Assembly (NCBI GenBank): GCA_022822205.1
Contig: JAJECC010000160.1
Coordinates: 1 to 55,655 of the forward strand
DNA: 55,655 nucleotides
From: Rhodospirillales bacterium
GTDB taxonomy: Bacteria > Pseudomonadota > Alphaproteobacteria > Rhodospirillales > UBA2165
Reading direction: 5' to 3'
Part shown: piece after piece, positions 7,472 through 16,401 of the stretch
How positions within the stretch are numbered: position 1 is the first letter of the stretch
How the letters are laid out: each line of letters opens with the position of its first letter
The notes under the pieces: model-generated
Databases searched by the model: none
What the model saw: only the letters and a program-made list of their open reading frames with translations
Told to the model about the DNA's origin: nothing
Translations under genes and position numbers: made by a program

Positions 7472-9559
7472 TTGACCGGAAAGCACGAACAGAATGGCGG
7501 CCTCAGGCTGGCAGCCGATATAGGCGGCACGTTTACCGATGTCGCCGCGTTCGACGAAGAGACGGGCAGGCTCTCCTGGGGGAAAACCTTGTCGACCCCG
7601 GCCGCGCTCGTCGACGGCATCAGCGGCGGCGTCGCCAAGGCCGGCCTCGAATACGCCGATGCGTCGCTGTTCCTCCACGGCTCCACCATCGCCATCAACA
7701 CGATCCTGGAGCGCACCGGCGCCGACACGGCGCTGGTCATCACTGAGGGATTCCGCGACATTTATGAAATCGGCAGGGTCAACCGGCCGGATGCCTATAA
7801 CCTTTATTTCAAGAAACACGTGCCGCTGATCGAGCGGGCAAAACGTTTCGAAGTGCCGGAGCGCATGTACGCCGAGGGCGAGATTTGCACGCCCCTGGAC
7901 CTGTCGGCGCTTCGGCGGCTCGCCAGGGATCTCAATGGGATTGAGAGCATCGCCGTTCTGTTCCTCCACGCCTATCGAAATCCCGTCCACGAAATCCGGG
8001 CGCGCGAAATATTGGAAGAGGAACTCCCCGGTGTCTTCGTGACGGTCTCCCACGAACTGTCCCAGGAATACCGGGAGTACGAACGCTGCTCCACCGTGGC
8101 GGCCAATGCCTACATCGGACCCAAGGTGCGCGGTTATGTGGACGGGATCGACAGCCACATCAGGAAGAACGGCTTCGATGGCTCCTTCCTCGTGGTCCAG
8201 TCCACCGGCGGCCTTTTCGAAGCCGGGCAGGCCCGTTCCGAATGCGTCCGGATGTTGGAGTCGGGCCCGGCGGCGGGGGTCATCGGAACGCGCGCGCTTT
8301 GCAATATTCTCGGCCTCGAGGACGCGATTTCCTTCGATATGGGGGGCACCACCGCCAAGTCCGGCGTGATCCATAACGGCGAGGTGCTGACCATCGGCGA
8401 CACGCTGATAGGCGGTTACGAGCAGGGATTGCCCGTTCAGATCGCCATGATGGATATCTTCGAGGTCGGCACCGGCGGCGGCAGCCTCGCCCTTTTGGAC
8501 GAGTCCGGCGCCCTTCATGTGGGGCCGGAAAGCGCCGGCGCGGACCCCGGCCCGGCCTGTTACGGCCTCGGCGGAAACCGGCCGACGGTGACGGACGCCA
8601 ATCTCGTGCTGGGGCGTTTGGACGCGGACCGCTTCCTGGGCGGCGAGATGAAACTGGACCGGGAAGCCGCCGAAAGTGCCATTGCGACGCAGGTTGCCGG
8701 GCCGCTCGGCCTTGATGTTACGGAAGCCGCCGAAGGTATTCTCAGGATTGCGTCGACGGCCATGTCCTATGCGGTCAAGGGCGTCTCCACCGAGCGGGGG
8801 CTCGACGCGGCGAGCTTCTCCATGGTGGCCTATGGCGGCGCCGGGCCCTTGCACGCCACCCAGGTCGCCCGCGAGATCGGCATGAAGACCATCATCGTCC
8901 CACTGTCGCCCGGGCACTTCTCGGCCTTCGGCATGCTGTTCTCGGATCTTCGCTACGACTACGTGCGCACCGCGCCGGGCCGGCTGGCGGATATGGATTT
9001 CGGCGTGATGGAGCAAACCTACGGCGAAATGGCCGAACAGGGCCGGGAGGCGATCCGCAGGACCTCCATCGAACCCGAGGGAATCGTGATCTCGCGCGCC
9101 GCGGACATGCGCTATGTCGGTCAGGAGCACCCGGTCACGGTTCCGCTTGCCGATGGGCTGTTTGCCGACGAGGACCGGGACGGCATCAAACGGGAATTCG
9201 ACAAGGTGCACCTCGAGCGCTACGGCACCAACGCGCCGGCCGAGCCCGGGGAGATCGTCAGTCTGAGAAGCTCGATCGTCGGGAAGATGCCGGTTCCCGA
9301 ACTCCGGGCCTATCCGAACGAGGGCGCCGGCGGCGTCTCCGGTGCCGCGACCGGCAGCCGCCAAATCTATTTCGACAGGAACGCGGGCTACCGGGAGACG
9401 CCGTCCTTCGACCGCACCCGTTTGAAACCCGGCCATAGGATCGAGGGGCCCGCCGTTGTCGAGGAACATGCCTCGACCACGGTCCTGTTTCCCGGCGACA
9501 CCCTGGAGGTGGACGACTATCTCAACCTGATCATCACCGTGGCGGGGTATTCCTCATGA
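7472..9559 (+). CDS. hyuA: Hydantoinase/oxoprolinase A subunit (HyuA-like)
   Basis: The 695-residue protein shows the HyuA/acetone-carboxylase-beta fold. The N-terminus has LAADIGGTFTDVAAFDE (ATP-binding phosphate loop), then GSTIAINTILERTGA (about residues 70-84). A distal AISFDMGGTTAKSGVIHNGE (about 285-305) and YGGAGPLHATQVAREIG (about 450) are typical actin-like ATPase motifs. With HyuB it forms an ATP-dependent enzyme opening cyclic amides (N-methylhydantoin, 5-oxoproline) or, in relatives, carboxylating ketones. The gene begins with TTG. It overlaps HyuB by 4 nt (ATGA), indicating translational coupling. No gamma subunit of acetone or acetophenone carboxylase is adjacent, so a cyclic-amide role is preferred but not proven. 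Confidence 0.93.
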   Translation: MTGKHEQNGGLRLAADIGGTFTDVAAFDEETGRLSWGKTLSTPAALVDGISGGVAKAGLEYADASLFLHGSTIAINTILERTGADTALVITEGFRDIYEIGRVNRPDAYNLYFKKHVPLIERAKRFEVPERMYAEGEICTPLDLSALRRLARDLNGIESIAVLFLHAYRNPVHEIRAREILEEELPGVFVTVSHELSQEYREYERCSTVAANAYIGPKVRGYVDGIDSHIRKNGFDGSFLVVQSTGGLFEAGQARSECVRMLESGPAAGVIGTRALCNILGLEDAISFDMGGTTAKSGVIHNGEVLTIGDTLIGGYEQGLPVQIAMMDIFEVGTGGGSLALLDESGALHVGPESAGADPGPACYGLGGNRPTVTDANLVLGRLDADRFLGGEMKLDREAAESAIATQVAGPLGLDVTEAAEGILRIASTAMSYAVKGVSTERGLDAASFSMVAYGGAGPLHATQVAREIGMKTIIVPLSPGHFSAFGMLFSDLRYDYVRTAPGRLADMDFGVMEQTYGEMAEQGREAIRRTSIEPEGIVISRAADMRYVGQEHPVTVPLADGLFADEDRDGIKREFDKVHLERYGTNAPAEPGEIVSLRSSIVGKMPVPELRAYPNEGAGGVSGAATGSRQIYFDRNAGYRETPSFDRTRLKPGHRIEGPAVVEEHASTTVLFPGDTLEVDDYLNLIITVAGYSS

Positions 9560-11307
9560 CCGACTGGCAAAAGTATCCGGGGACCGATCCTGTGACCACC
9601 GAGATCGTCCGCAACGGCGTCCTCGCGGTGACCGAGGAAATGAAGAACAACCTCATGCGGACCGCCTACAACACCATCATCTACGAGGCGCTGGATTTCA
9701 CCGTCGGCATCTTCACGCCGGAGGGGGAGACCGTCTCCATCGGCATCGGCCTGCCCATGTTCATCCGGGGGATGGCGGAGACGGTCAAAGCCAAGATCAG
9801 GCATTTCGGAGAGGACGGCATCAAGCCGGGCGACATCTACGTCACCAACGACGCGTACCTCACCGGCAGTCATCTCAACCACATGACCTTTACCCTGCCG
9901 GTCTTCGACGACGGCCGGCTGGTGGGGTTCGCCTGCTGCATGGCCCACTGGATCGATATCGGCGGCACGCTGGGCGGGATGACCACGGACATCTATTCCG
10001 AGGGACTGCAGGTGCCGATCCTCAAATATCAGAACGAGGGCACGGTCAACACGGACCTGGAGGAAATCATCCGCATGAACGTGCGCATTCCGTCGCGGGC
10101 CATGGGCGACCTCCGGGCCCAGGTAACCGCCGTCAAGACCGGCGAGCGCCGCTTCCTGGAGCTCGTGCGGCGCTATGGGTATGACGCCGTCCGGGACAGC
10201 ATCGCCGCGATCATGGATCACGCCGAGGAGGCGTCCCGGCGCCGCACCCTCTCCATACCGGACGGCGTCTACGAGGCCGAGTCCTTCATGGATGACGACG
10301 GGATCGATGTCGGCCGCCGGATCCCCATCCGGGTGAAAGTGATCGTCGAGGGAGACGAGATGACCATCGACCTCTCCGACGTCTCGGAACAGGTCCGCGG
10401 GTTCTACAATTCCGGGGTGACCACCGGCTACGCCTGCACCCAGGTTGCCTTCAAATGCATCGCCTCGCCGACCGACTATCCGATCAACGACGGCGCCTTC
10501 CGGAACCTCAAGACCATCGTCCCCATGGGCAAGGTGGTGAGCGCCGTCCGGCCGGCGCCCATGCGCTGGTGGATGACGTTTCCGATGACCGTCGTCGACA
10601 CGGTCTTCAAGGCGCTGGAGCCCGCCATCCCGGACAGGGTGATCGCCGGGCACCATGCCGACCTCGTGGTGGTGATGTTCCACGGCATAAACCCGCGCAC
10701 CCGGGAGTTCTTCATCGGCAACTTCGGCCCCCAGGGCGGCGGCTGGGGCGCCAAGCTCACCGAGGACGGCGCCAATGCGGTGGTGTGCATCAACGACGGC
10801 GACACCCACAACGCCCCCATCGAGCAGGCCGAGACAAAATCGCCGGTGCTGATCGAAAACAACTGCCTGATCCGGGACTCGGGCGGGGCCGGCCGGCGGC
10901 GGGGCGGGCTCGGCATCGAGCGCGTGGTCCGCGCCCGGAGCGATATTGTCGTCAACACCCAGATCGAACGGATGAACTGCCGCCCCTGGGGATTGGACGG
11001 CGGCGGCGACGCCACCGGCAACACGGTCGCGCTCGAACTGGACGGCAAATGGAAAGAGGATTTTCCCAACGCCAAGGTGTTGACCGCCCAGCTGAAGGAG
11101 GGTGAGGCGTTCCGGCTCAGGTCCGGCGGCGGCGGCGGTTTCGGCGACCCGTTGGACCGCCCGGCCGAAATCGTCGCCGAAGACGTCCGGCAGGGTTATG
11201 TCTCCATCGACTCCGCGGAACGGAATTACGGCGTCATCGTCGACCCGGAAACACTGGCGTTGGACGCCGGGGCGACCGAGGCATTACGCGGCAAACGGCG
11301 CGGCTAA
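9556..11307 (+). CDS. hyuB: Hydantoinase/oxoprolinase B subunit (HyuB-like)
   Basis: The 583 residues match the HyuB family along the full length. Markers are DPVTTEIVRNGVLAVTEEMK at the N-terminus, IKPGDIYVTNDAYLTGSHLN (about residues 92-111), FIGNFGPQGGGWGA (about 387) and the glycine-rich C-terminal RSGGGGGFGDPLDRP. It is the partner of HyuA and overlaps it by 4 nt. A 43-bp repeat arm begins 5 nt after the stop, probably marking the end of the operon. Reaction and substrate range follow those of HyuA. Confidence 0.93.
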   Translation: MTDWQKYPGTDPVTTEIVRNGVLAVTEEMKNNLMRTAYNTIIYEALDFTVGIFTPEGETVSIGIGLPMFIRGMAETVKAKIRHFGEDGIKPGDIYVTNDAYLTGSHLNHMTFTLPVFDDGRLVGFACCMAHWIDIGGTLGGMTTDIYSEGLQVPILKYQNEGTVNTDLEEIIRMNVRIPSRAMGDLRAQVTAVKTGERRFLELVRRYGYDAVRDSIAAIMDHAEEASRRRTLSIPDGVYEAESFMDDDGIDVGRRIPIRVKVIVEGDEMTIDLSDVSEQVRGFYNSGVTTGYACTQVAFKCIASPTDYPINDGAFRNLKTIVPMGKVVSAVRPAPMRWWMTFPMTVVDTVFKALEPAIPDRVIAGHHADLVVVMFHGINPRTREFFIGNFGPQGGGWGAKLTEDGANAVVCINDGDTHNAPIEQAETKSPVLIENNCLIRDSGGAGRRRGGLGIERVVRARSDIVVNTQIERMNCRPWGLDGGGDATGNTVALELDGKWKEDFPNAKVLTAQLKEGEAFRLRSGGGGGFGDPLDRPAEIVAEDVRQGYVSIDSAERNYGVIVDPETLALDAGATEALRGKRRG

Positions 11308-11312
11308 CCGAT

Positions 11313-11355
11313 GAGCGCCATCAAACTGATTCAATTTGGCCGGAAACCGCTCTAG
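11313..11355 (+). repeat. 43-bp inverted repeat, left arm
   Basis: This arm matches the reverse complement of 11615-11657 at 41 of 43 positions. It includes an internal dyad (CAAACTGATTCAATTTG; the other copy is the perfect CAAATTGATTCAATTTG form). It starts just after the hyuB stop and includes the stop codon of the small minus-strand gene. It resembles a dispersed intergenic repeat or MITE end; it may also act as a transcriptional stop. Confidence 0.85.
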
Positions 11356-11570
11356 TCGCCGAGTTTGATGTTCACCGATGCGGCGCTGCCGCCGCAGCAG
11401 GGGCAGGACATGTTTGCAAGGATGATCCGGCGGTCTTCCTCGGATATATCGCTCTTGTCGAGAAGCTCCTGCACCTGGCGAACGAAATTGTCGTGCAGCG
11501 AGCCGCCCGTCTGGACGCGGTCATGCGCTTGGCCGCCGCGTGGATTTTCCGAACTCTGCATTGCCGCCAT
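11352..11570 (-). CDS. Small CPCC-motif protein of unknown function
   Basis: This 72-residue frame has amino-acid use that looks real: a helical middle (HDNFVRQVQELLDKSDISEE) and a C-terminal CPCC followed by GGSAASVNIKLGD. CPCC could be a metal ligand or redox motif, but only two or three cysteines are present. The gene sits entirely between two 43-bp inverted arms and its stop codon lies in the left arm. The ribosome site is poor. A longer start at 11596 is possible. It is downstream of the monooxygenase gene in the same direction but may be independent. No function can be assigned. Confidence 0.5.
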   Translation of the reverse strand: MAAMQSSENPRGGQAHDRVQTGGSLHDNFVRQVQELLDKSDISEEDRRIILANMSCPCCGGSAASVNIKLGD

Positions 11571-11614
11571 CTGACGCGCCGTGTTCCGCCGCTCAAATAC
11601 TTCTCGAATGGAGC

Positions 11615-11657
11615 CTAGAGCAGTTTCCGGCCAAATTGAATCAATTTGATGGCGCTC
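11615..11657 (-). repeat. 43-bp inverted repeat, right arm
   Basis: It is the mirror of 11313-11355, with two mismatches. The arms are separated by 259 bases that hold the small CPCC gene. No target-site duplication is visible next to the outer ends. Confidence 0.85.
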
Positions 11658-11744
11658 CCCGGTTGGCCGTTGATGATTTCAGTCTTGCCGATGGCGCGAT
11701 CATTCCCTTTGCCGCCCCGATATCGGACCTCGATATGCCGTCGG

Positions 11745-13430
11745 TCAGCGCGTCCGGTCACGGCCGGGCGGCTGGAGGTCGCCGATGCAGAAATGGGCCA
11801 TGTGCGCGACGGCTTCGGCGCTGTGGTAATCGCCGAATTCCGCCGTAGCATCCTTGCCCGCGTACATTCGGGCGATTCCCGCGCCACCGGGGTGATGGGG
11901 GGCCCACTCGGTAATATCGTAAACTTTCCCTGAGATGATGACCCAACAGTCATCTTTGTTGTCGTGCCGAGCGACCTCTTCACGCGTGACGCGGCGCGTT
12001 CCATCGGCCGGGCTGGCCGGTGTCCAAAGCTCCTGCGTGATCGCGGCGTGGTCGGCCTTGGCAGCTTGGCGGAAGTCCCACGGCCCCAGTTTCCTGGGAG
12101 GCAGTTCGGCGCCGATATCGCGGGCGTCGTACGCATAGATCCAGTCGTCATTTTCACCGCCGCGTTTGTCGTGGGCAAAGGCGGGACTCACACGCTCGTC
12201 GAGCCCTTCGAGCAGCGCCTTCTGCGCCGCCGTGTCTCGGGCCCGCAAATGATCGAAGGCGAATTTGGAGCTCAGTTGAAAGCGGGTGGCGCGGTAGTGG
12301 CGGACACGTTCGTAGTGCAACAAAGCTGTCGCCACGTCCTGGCCATGCAGGGCGAAAGCGCTGGAGAGCGCGGCGGCGTCCTCGAAGGATTGCGCCGCCC
12401 CCTGACCAAAAGTGGGAAGCATCGGATGCGCCGCGTCGCCCAGCAGACAGACGCGGCCCTGCACCCAGGTATCGAGCGCGTCCCGGTCATAGAGGCCCCA
12501 TTTGGTCGGGCGAACGATCGCCCCGGCCAGCGCGACGAGGTCGTCCCGGTTTGGGGCTTGAGCGAACGCCTCGCCGACCTGGCGAACGATCTCCTCGTTT
12601 CCGACCGGAAACCAGTCGCCTTCCTCCTGCTCAAACTCCGTTGATTCGGGCTCGTAGTGGGCGATCCAGACGTTCAGCAACTCGCCCCTGCGCACCCAGT
12701 AGGTGGTCACCGCACTCGTGTCGGTCTTATGGCGGTCCATGCTGAAGGAGTCGATGGGATTGTAGTCCAGGGGACTGCCGTCGGCCTTGCGAAGCGCGGC
12801 GACGTCGGCCCGTGGAATTAGCCCGCGAAAACAGATCACCTCGGTCCAGCGCCGGGGGCGCAGGCTCGGCCACGCCAACTCCAATGTGGCGGAATTGATC
12901 CCGTCGGCACCCACGAGAACATCGCCCGTCGCGGCCAGGCCATTCGAAAAGGCCGCCGTCACGCCGTCCGCGGTCTGTCGCAACTCCGTCAGCCTGCTGT
13001 CCATGTGGACGGTGATCGGGCAGAGTCTCCCGCTGTCGGGGCCGAACTCGAACACCCGTTTGTAGAGGCACATCAACAGGTCCAGCCTGTGCATGTGATG
13101 AAACCCGGCGCCGTCGCCCGTGGCCGTAACATGATCGAACGGCCGCTCCGACATGCTTCCGTCTTCGTTGAACTGCCGCGACGACTCCAGAATGGCCGCG
13201 CGGCCGCCGTCGATCGCCCCGTGGGGGCCCTTGGGGTCTCCGCCATCGAGGTCGACGCCCAGCCAGCGGCATAACCGGGCCCCGTTAGGCGGGACGTTCA
13301 AACCGGCGCCGGCGGTGGCCGGCTCTTTGGTCTGTTCGTAGACATCGATCGATGAAAAGGCGGCGGACTGCCGCAGCGCCAACGCCGTCATCAGCCCGCC
13401 CATTCCCGCACCGACTATTACTGCACGCAT
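11745..13430 (-). CDS. FAD-dependent monooxygenase fused to cytochrome b5
   Basis: The 561-residue protein has two parts. Residues 1 to about 410 are a salicylate-hydroxylase-type flavoprotein: GAGMGGLMTALAL (dinucleotide fold) at the N-terminus, VLVGADGINSATLEL (DG motif) and VCLLGDAAHPMLPTFGQGAA (GD motif). After a linker, residues about 480-550 are a cytochrome b5 domain with DCWVIISGKVYDITEWAPHH, PGG, and a second histidine (about 536) 23 residues after the first (about 513), the spacing of b5 haem ligands. The start at 13430 follows AAGGA; a longer start at 13466 is less likely. It is the last large gene of the UbiD-TRAP-Rieske operon. It should hydroxylate a phenolic or benzoic substrate; the b5 domain could pass electrons to another oxygenase. 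Confidence 0.9.
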   Translation of the reverse strand: MRAVIVGAGMGGLMTALALRQSAAFSSIDVYEQTKEPATAGAGLNVPPNGARLCRWLGVDLDGGDPKGPHGAIDGGRAAILESSRQFNEDGSMSERPFDHVTATGDGAGFHHMHRLDLLMCLYKRVFEFGPDSGRLCPITVHMDSRLTELRQTADGVTAAFSNGLAATGDVLVGADGINSATLELAWPSLRPRRWTEVICFRGLIPRADVAALRKADGSPLDYNPIDSFSMDRHKTDTSAVTTYWVRRGELLNVWIAHYEPESTEFEQEEGDWFPVGNEEIVRQVGEAFAQAPNRDDLVALAGAIVRPTKWGLYDRDALDTWVQGRVCLLGDAAHPMLPTFGQGAAQSFEDAAALSSAFALHGQDVATALLHYERVRHYRATRFQLSSKFAFDHLRARDTAAQKALLEGLDERVSPAFAHDKRGGENDDWIYAYDARDIGAELPPRKLGPWDFRQAAKADHAAITQELWTPASPADGTRRVTREEVARHDNKDDCWVIISGKVYDITEWAPHHPGGAGIARMYAGKDATAEFGDYHSAEAVAHMAHFCIGDLQPPGRDRTR

Positions 13431-13616
13431 AATGCCGTCCTTTCGGGTTGGCGATCTTTCGGTCACCCACGCCGCCGCACGACCAAAATGCAGGTCGCCT
13501 GACCGGAATAAACCTCCAACGGGTCAGCGTAGCCCGACGTTCCGGGGAAGCAAGGTCTCGATCCGATCGGCCGTGTGACCGGCGGCGCAGACGCTCTCGC
13601 CGGGGCCGGGGCCGGC

Positions 13617-14675
13617 CTACTCTCCGGCTAGGCTGACGGATTGCCGGCCGGTGTGAAATTCGTCCAGGGCGGCAACCTGCGCCTCTGCCTCGTGGCGCAT
13701 GTAGTTGCGGAATTTGGCCACCCCGAGATCGTGCTGGTAGAGGTTCTCTTCCGCCGGCCAGGGCGGCATCCGTTCGAGCATGTCGCGGTCCTGCTCGATC
13801 ACCTCCCAGGTCATCTTCTCGTACATCATATTGAACATGAACCGGAACATGGCGCCCTGCCAGCCAGCAACCTTCCGCATCCGCCAGGCATTGAACTGGC
13901 AGCGGTTCTCGTCGATGGGCACCGCGGTCGCGATGATCCGCAGCACGCCGCCCGGACCGCCGCCCGGCGGAATGAACACCCCGACCCGATCGAAGAAGCA
14001 GCCGGTGTCCATGATCTGCATGACCTCGACGTTGCTTTCCCGGTCCTCCTTCCGGCGGACCGCGAAACCGTTATCCGTCTCATCGACCTCCACCATGTCG
14101 GACTTGTCGCCATAGGCGAGGGTATAGGTATCGTCGTGGAGGTACGGCGGGTGCATGATGTCGACCACGTTGTCGAGGGCGTACTGGAAATTGCAGTGCC
14201 AGGTGTTGGAGACGATGAACCCGGTCCATTCGGGGGAGGTCAGCTCCTCCGGGAATTCGAGCGGCGGCGGCTCGGGATGGGCCTCGTCGCCGAAATAGGC
14301 CCAGATACCCTGGAAGTGCTCGATCACCGGATAGGATCTTACCAGTTCCTGTCCGACCAGGTTGCAATCGGGAAAAGCGGGCACGGCCTGGACGACGCCA
14401 TCCCCGCCGACCTGGACACCGTGATACCGGCAGGTGAGCCGGCCCTCGATGATGCGTCCGAAGGACAGAGGGGCGGCGCGATGGGGACAGCGATCCTGCA
14501 CCAGGTTGACCTTGCCGGTTCCGTCGCGCCAAGCGACGAGCTTCTCGCCGAGGCGGGTCATCGCCACCGGCGTGTCCTGAACCATCGCCGACGGACAGAT
14601 ACAGTACCAGCGGTTGCGAATACCGAGCGATAGCAGGCGCTCGATGCGTTCGTCATTGTGCTCCAGCTTGCTCAT
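13617..14675 (-). CDS. Rieske non-haem iron oxygenase (vanillate demethylase-like)
   Basis: The 352-residue protein has a Rieske domain at about residues 15-120. The cluster motif is DRCPHRAAPLSFG ... CRYHG (CxH, 17 residues, CxxH type). The catalytic domain contains DNVVDIMHPPYLHDDTYTL, where N/D and the two histidines fit the mononuclear iron site. It belongs to the monomeric-subunit group with vanillate O-demethylase and toluenesulfonate or phthalate oxygenases. The start chosen at 14675 follows GGAGG; an upstream extension to 14864 is out of family. It needs a reductase, but none is in the window. Its neighbours are a small unknown protein (1 nt upstream) and the monooxygenase-b5 fusion. 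Confidence 0.92.
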   Translation of the reverse strand: MSKLEHNDERIERLLSLGIRNRWYCICPSAMVQDTPVAMTRLGEKLVAWRDGTGKVNLVQDRCPHRAAPLSFGRIIEGRLTCRYHGVQVGGDGVVQAVPAFPDCNLVGQELVRSYPVIEHFQGIWAYFGDEAHPEPPPLEFPEELTSPEWTGFIVSNTWHCNFQYALDNVVDIMHPPYLHDDTYTLAYGDKSDMVEVDETDNGFAVRRKEDRESNVEVMQIMDTGCFFDRVGVFIPPGGGPGGVLRIIATAVPIDENRCQFNAWRMRKVAGWQGAMFRFMFNMMYEKMTWEVIEQDRDMLERMPPWPAEENLYQHDLGVAKFRNYMRHEAEAQVAALDEFHTGRQSVSLAGE

Positions 14676-14676
14676 G

Positions 14677-15000
14677 TCAGTTTCCTCCGTGACTCCCCGG
14701 ACCGGGCCGGTCGGTAATCGATGTGCCCGGCGGGACGACGCCGGCCGGGTGTTCGCCGAGGGGCGCGCCGACGCTATTGGGGTAGGCGCCGAGACGCTCC
14801 ATCTCGGCGGCGAAGATTTCCTCGGTCCAGGCATCGGACTCGGGCGGCCGGACCTCGCTCTCATTCAGGGCCGAGACGATGCCGGGCAAATCGTGAATGC
14901 TCTTGGAAAGTATTCCGAACAGGGTCTTCGAGAGCGCCTGCTCATACTCGCCGGGGTCCGTGTTCAGCGTCCGGTGCACTTCGCGTGGCAAGTCGTCCAT
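14677..15000 (-). CDS. Small protein of unknown function before Rieske gene
   Basis: The 107 residues begin with MDDLPREVHRTLNTDPGEYE and are mostly helical for 75 residues (including a LSKTLFGILSKSIHDLPGIV stretch), with a proline- and glycine-rich tail ending in GN. Such small acidic proteins are often encoded next to Rieske oxygenase genes and might assist or regulate them; I do not recognise a named family with confidence. It ends one base before the Rieske start, strongly suggesting translational coupling. It is downstream of dctM by 57 nt in the same direction. Confidence 0.65.
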   Translation of the reverse strand: MDDLPREVHRTLNTDPGEYEQALSKTLFGILSKSIHDLPGIVSALNESEVRPPESDAWTEEIFAAEMERLGAYPNSVGAPLGEHPAGVVPPGTSITDRPGPGSHGGN

Positions 15001-15057
15001 ATCACTCTCCCGTCAATGACAATCGATACAATAAGAACGGCTAGCGTTTCCCTTCGG

Positions 15058-16371
15058 TCACAATATCGACATTCCCAAAACTTCGGGCAGCCAAAGGGCC
15101 AATGCCGGGAACGAGGCGACAATGGCGAGCCGTATGAGGTCCGCGGCGAAAAACGGCCCTATGCCGTAGAAGATCGTCTGCAGCGGAATGTCGGGTCTCA
15201 TCCCGTGCAGCACGAATGGAATGATGCCGATCGGCGGCGTCGTCTGACCGATCTCGATGACCATGATGTTGATCACCCCCCACCAGATCGGATTGTAGCC
15301 GAGATCGATCATCAGCGGGAAGACGACCGGCAGGGTAATGATCATCGCAGCGACGGTATCGAAGATGGCGCCCAGGATGATGTACATCACCAACAGCAGG
15401 AACAGCACCATGGCCGGCGAAAGCCCGGCGTCCCGGATGCCGCCGGCGAGGGTTTCGGGCAGCTGGGTGATGGTGATGAACGCCGAGAAGATGTTGGCGC
15501 CGAAAATGATGATGTAGATGAACCCGGTGGTTGCCGCCGTCTGGCCGAGGACCCGGCGGACCGTCGGCCAGTTGAGCTGGCCCCGGTACCAGGTAAACAG
15601 GATGGCGAAGATGCAGCCGACCGCCGCCGCTTCGAGAACCGTGAACACGCCTCCGTAAATGCCGCCCGAAACGACGAAGACCATAACGATCACCCCCCAC
15701 GCGCCGGTGACCACCGGCAACCGCCGCGCCCAGGCGAGACGCGCGCCGGGCGGCGCCATGTCGGGCCGGACGCGGACCAGGATGGCGATGGCGATGAAGT
15801 AGATGGCAATCGAGATGAGTCCGGGAATGATCGCGGCGGTGAACAGGGCGATGACGAATTGCTCGGTCAGGACGCCGTAGAGCAGCATCAGGTTGGACGG
15901 CGGAATGAGGATGCCGAGGGTGCCGCCCGCGGCGATGCAGCCGATGGCGAGTGACGGCTTGTACTTCCGGTCGAGCATTTCGGGGAGCGCGACCCGCATG
16001 AAGGTGGACGCGGTGGCGATGGAGGAGCCGCAGACCGCGCCGAAGCCGCCGCACCCGGCGACGGTCGCCATGGCGAGGCCGCCCCGATAATGGCCGACGA
16101 AGCCGTGGAACAGGCGATAGAGATCGCCCGACAGCCCCGCCGCGGAGGCAAAACTGCCCATCAGGAGAAACATGGGGATCGCGGCAAGGCTCTGATGCAC
16201 CAGCAGATCGGTGGGCGTGGTGGCGAAGATGTTGGTCGCGCCCTCGATGCCGATCATCGTCCAAAGACCGAAGAAGCCGGCCACCGCCATCGCGATGCCG
16301 ATGGGCACATGCAGCGCGATGAGGACGAACATGAAAACGATGCCGAGGCTGCCGAGCGTAATGGGGTCCAT
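15058..16371 (-). CDS. dctM: TRAP transporter large permease DctM
   Basis: The 437-residue protein is of normal length for DctM with about 12 hydrophobic segments. Clear motifs are HQSLAAIPMFLLMGSFASAA, GGLAMATVAGCGGFGAVCGSS and AAGGTLGILIPPSNLMLLYG; the distal INIMVIEIGQTTPPIGIIPF is the second conserved re-entrant loop. It catalyses sodium-coupled import with DctQ (upstream 30 nt) and DctP. The operon also encodes UbiD, Rieske and flavin enzymes, so the cargo is probably an aromatic carboxylate (inference). A parallel open frame of 407 codons (15041-16264) is a shadow. Confidence 0.95.
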   Translation of the reverse strand: MDPITLGSLGIVFMFVLIALHVPIGIAMAVAGFFGLWTMIGIEGATNIFATTPTDLLVHQSLAAIPMFLLMGSFASAAGLSGDLYRLFHGFVGHYRGGLAMATVAGCGGFGAVCGSSIATASTFMRVALPEMLDRKYKPSLAIGCIAAGGTLGILIPPSNLMLLYGVLTEQFVIALFTAAIIPGLISIAIYFIAIAILVRVRPDMAPPGARLAWARRLPVVTGAWGVIVMVFVVSGGIYGGVFTVLEAAAVGCIFAILFTWYRGQLNWPTVRRVLGQTAATTGFIYIIIFGANIFSAFITITQLPETLAGGIRDAGLSPAMVLFLLLVMYIILGAIFDTVAAMIITLPVVFPLMIDLGYNPIWWGVINIMVIEIGQTTPPIGIIPFVLHGMRPDIPLQTIFYGIGPFFAADLIRLAIVASFPALALWLPEVLGMSIL

Positions 16372-16401
16372 CAGCCTGCCTCCGCCGCCATATGCCGAAC
16401 G

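Noticed and set aside
7442..9469. Minus-strand frame of 675 codons antisense to hyuA
   Set aside because: It is rich in Arg, Gly, His and Asp with no recognisable domain; a usual mirror of GC-rich coding sequence.
9517..10809. Minus-strand frame of 430 codons antisense to hyuB
   Set aside because: Mirror frame without family features; hyuB is clear on the other strand.
7472..11307. Acetone/acetophenone carboxylase
   Set aside because: HyuA/HyuB homology fits, but no gamma or additional carboxylase subunit is present, so the general hydantoinase/oxoprolinase call was kept.
15041..16264. Minus-strand frame of 407 codons overlapping dctM
   Set aside because: His/Arg/Pro-rich shadow in another frame of the same strand; dctM has all motifs.
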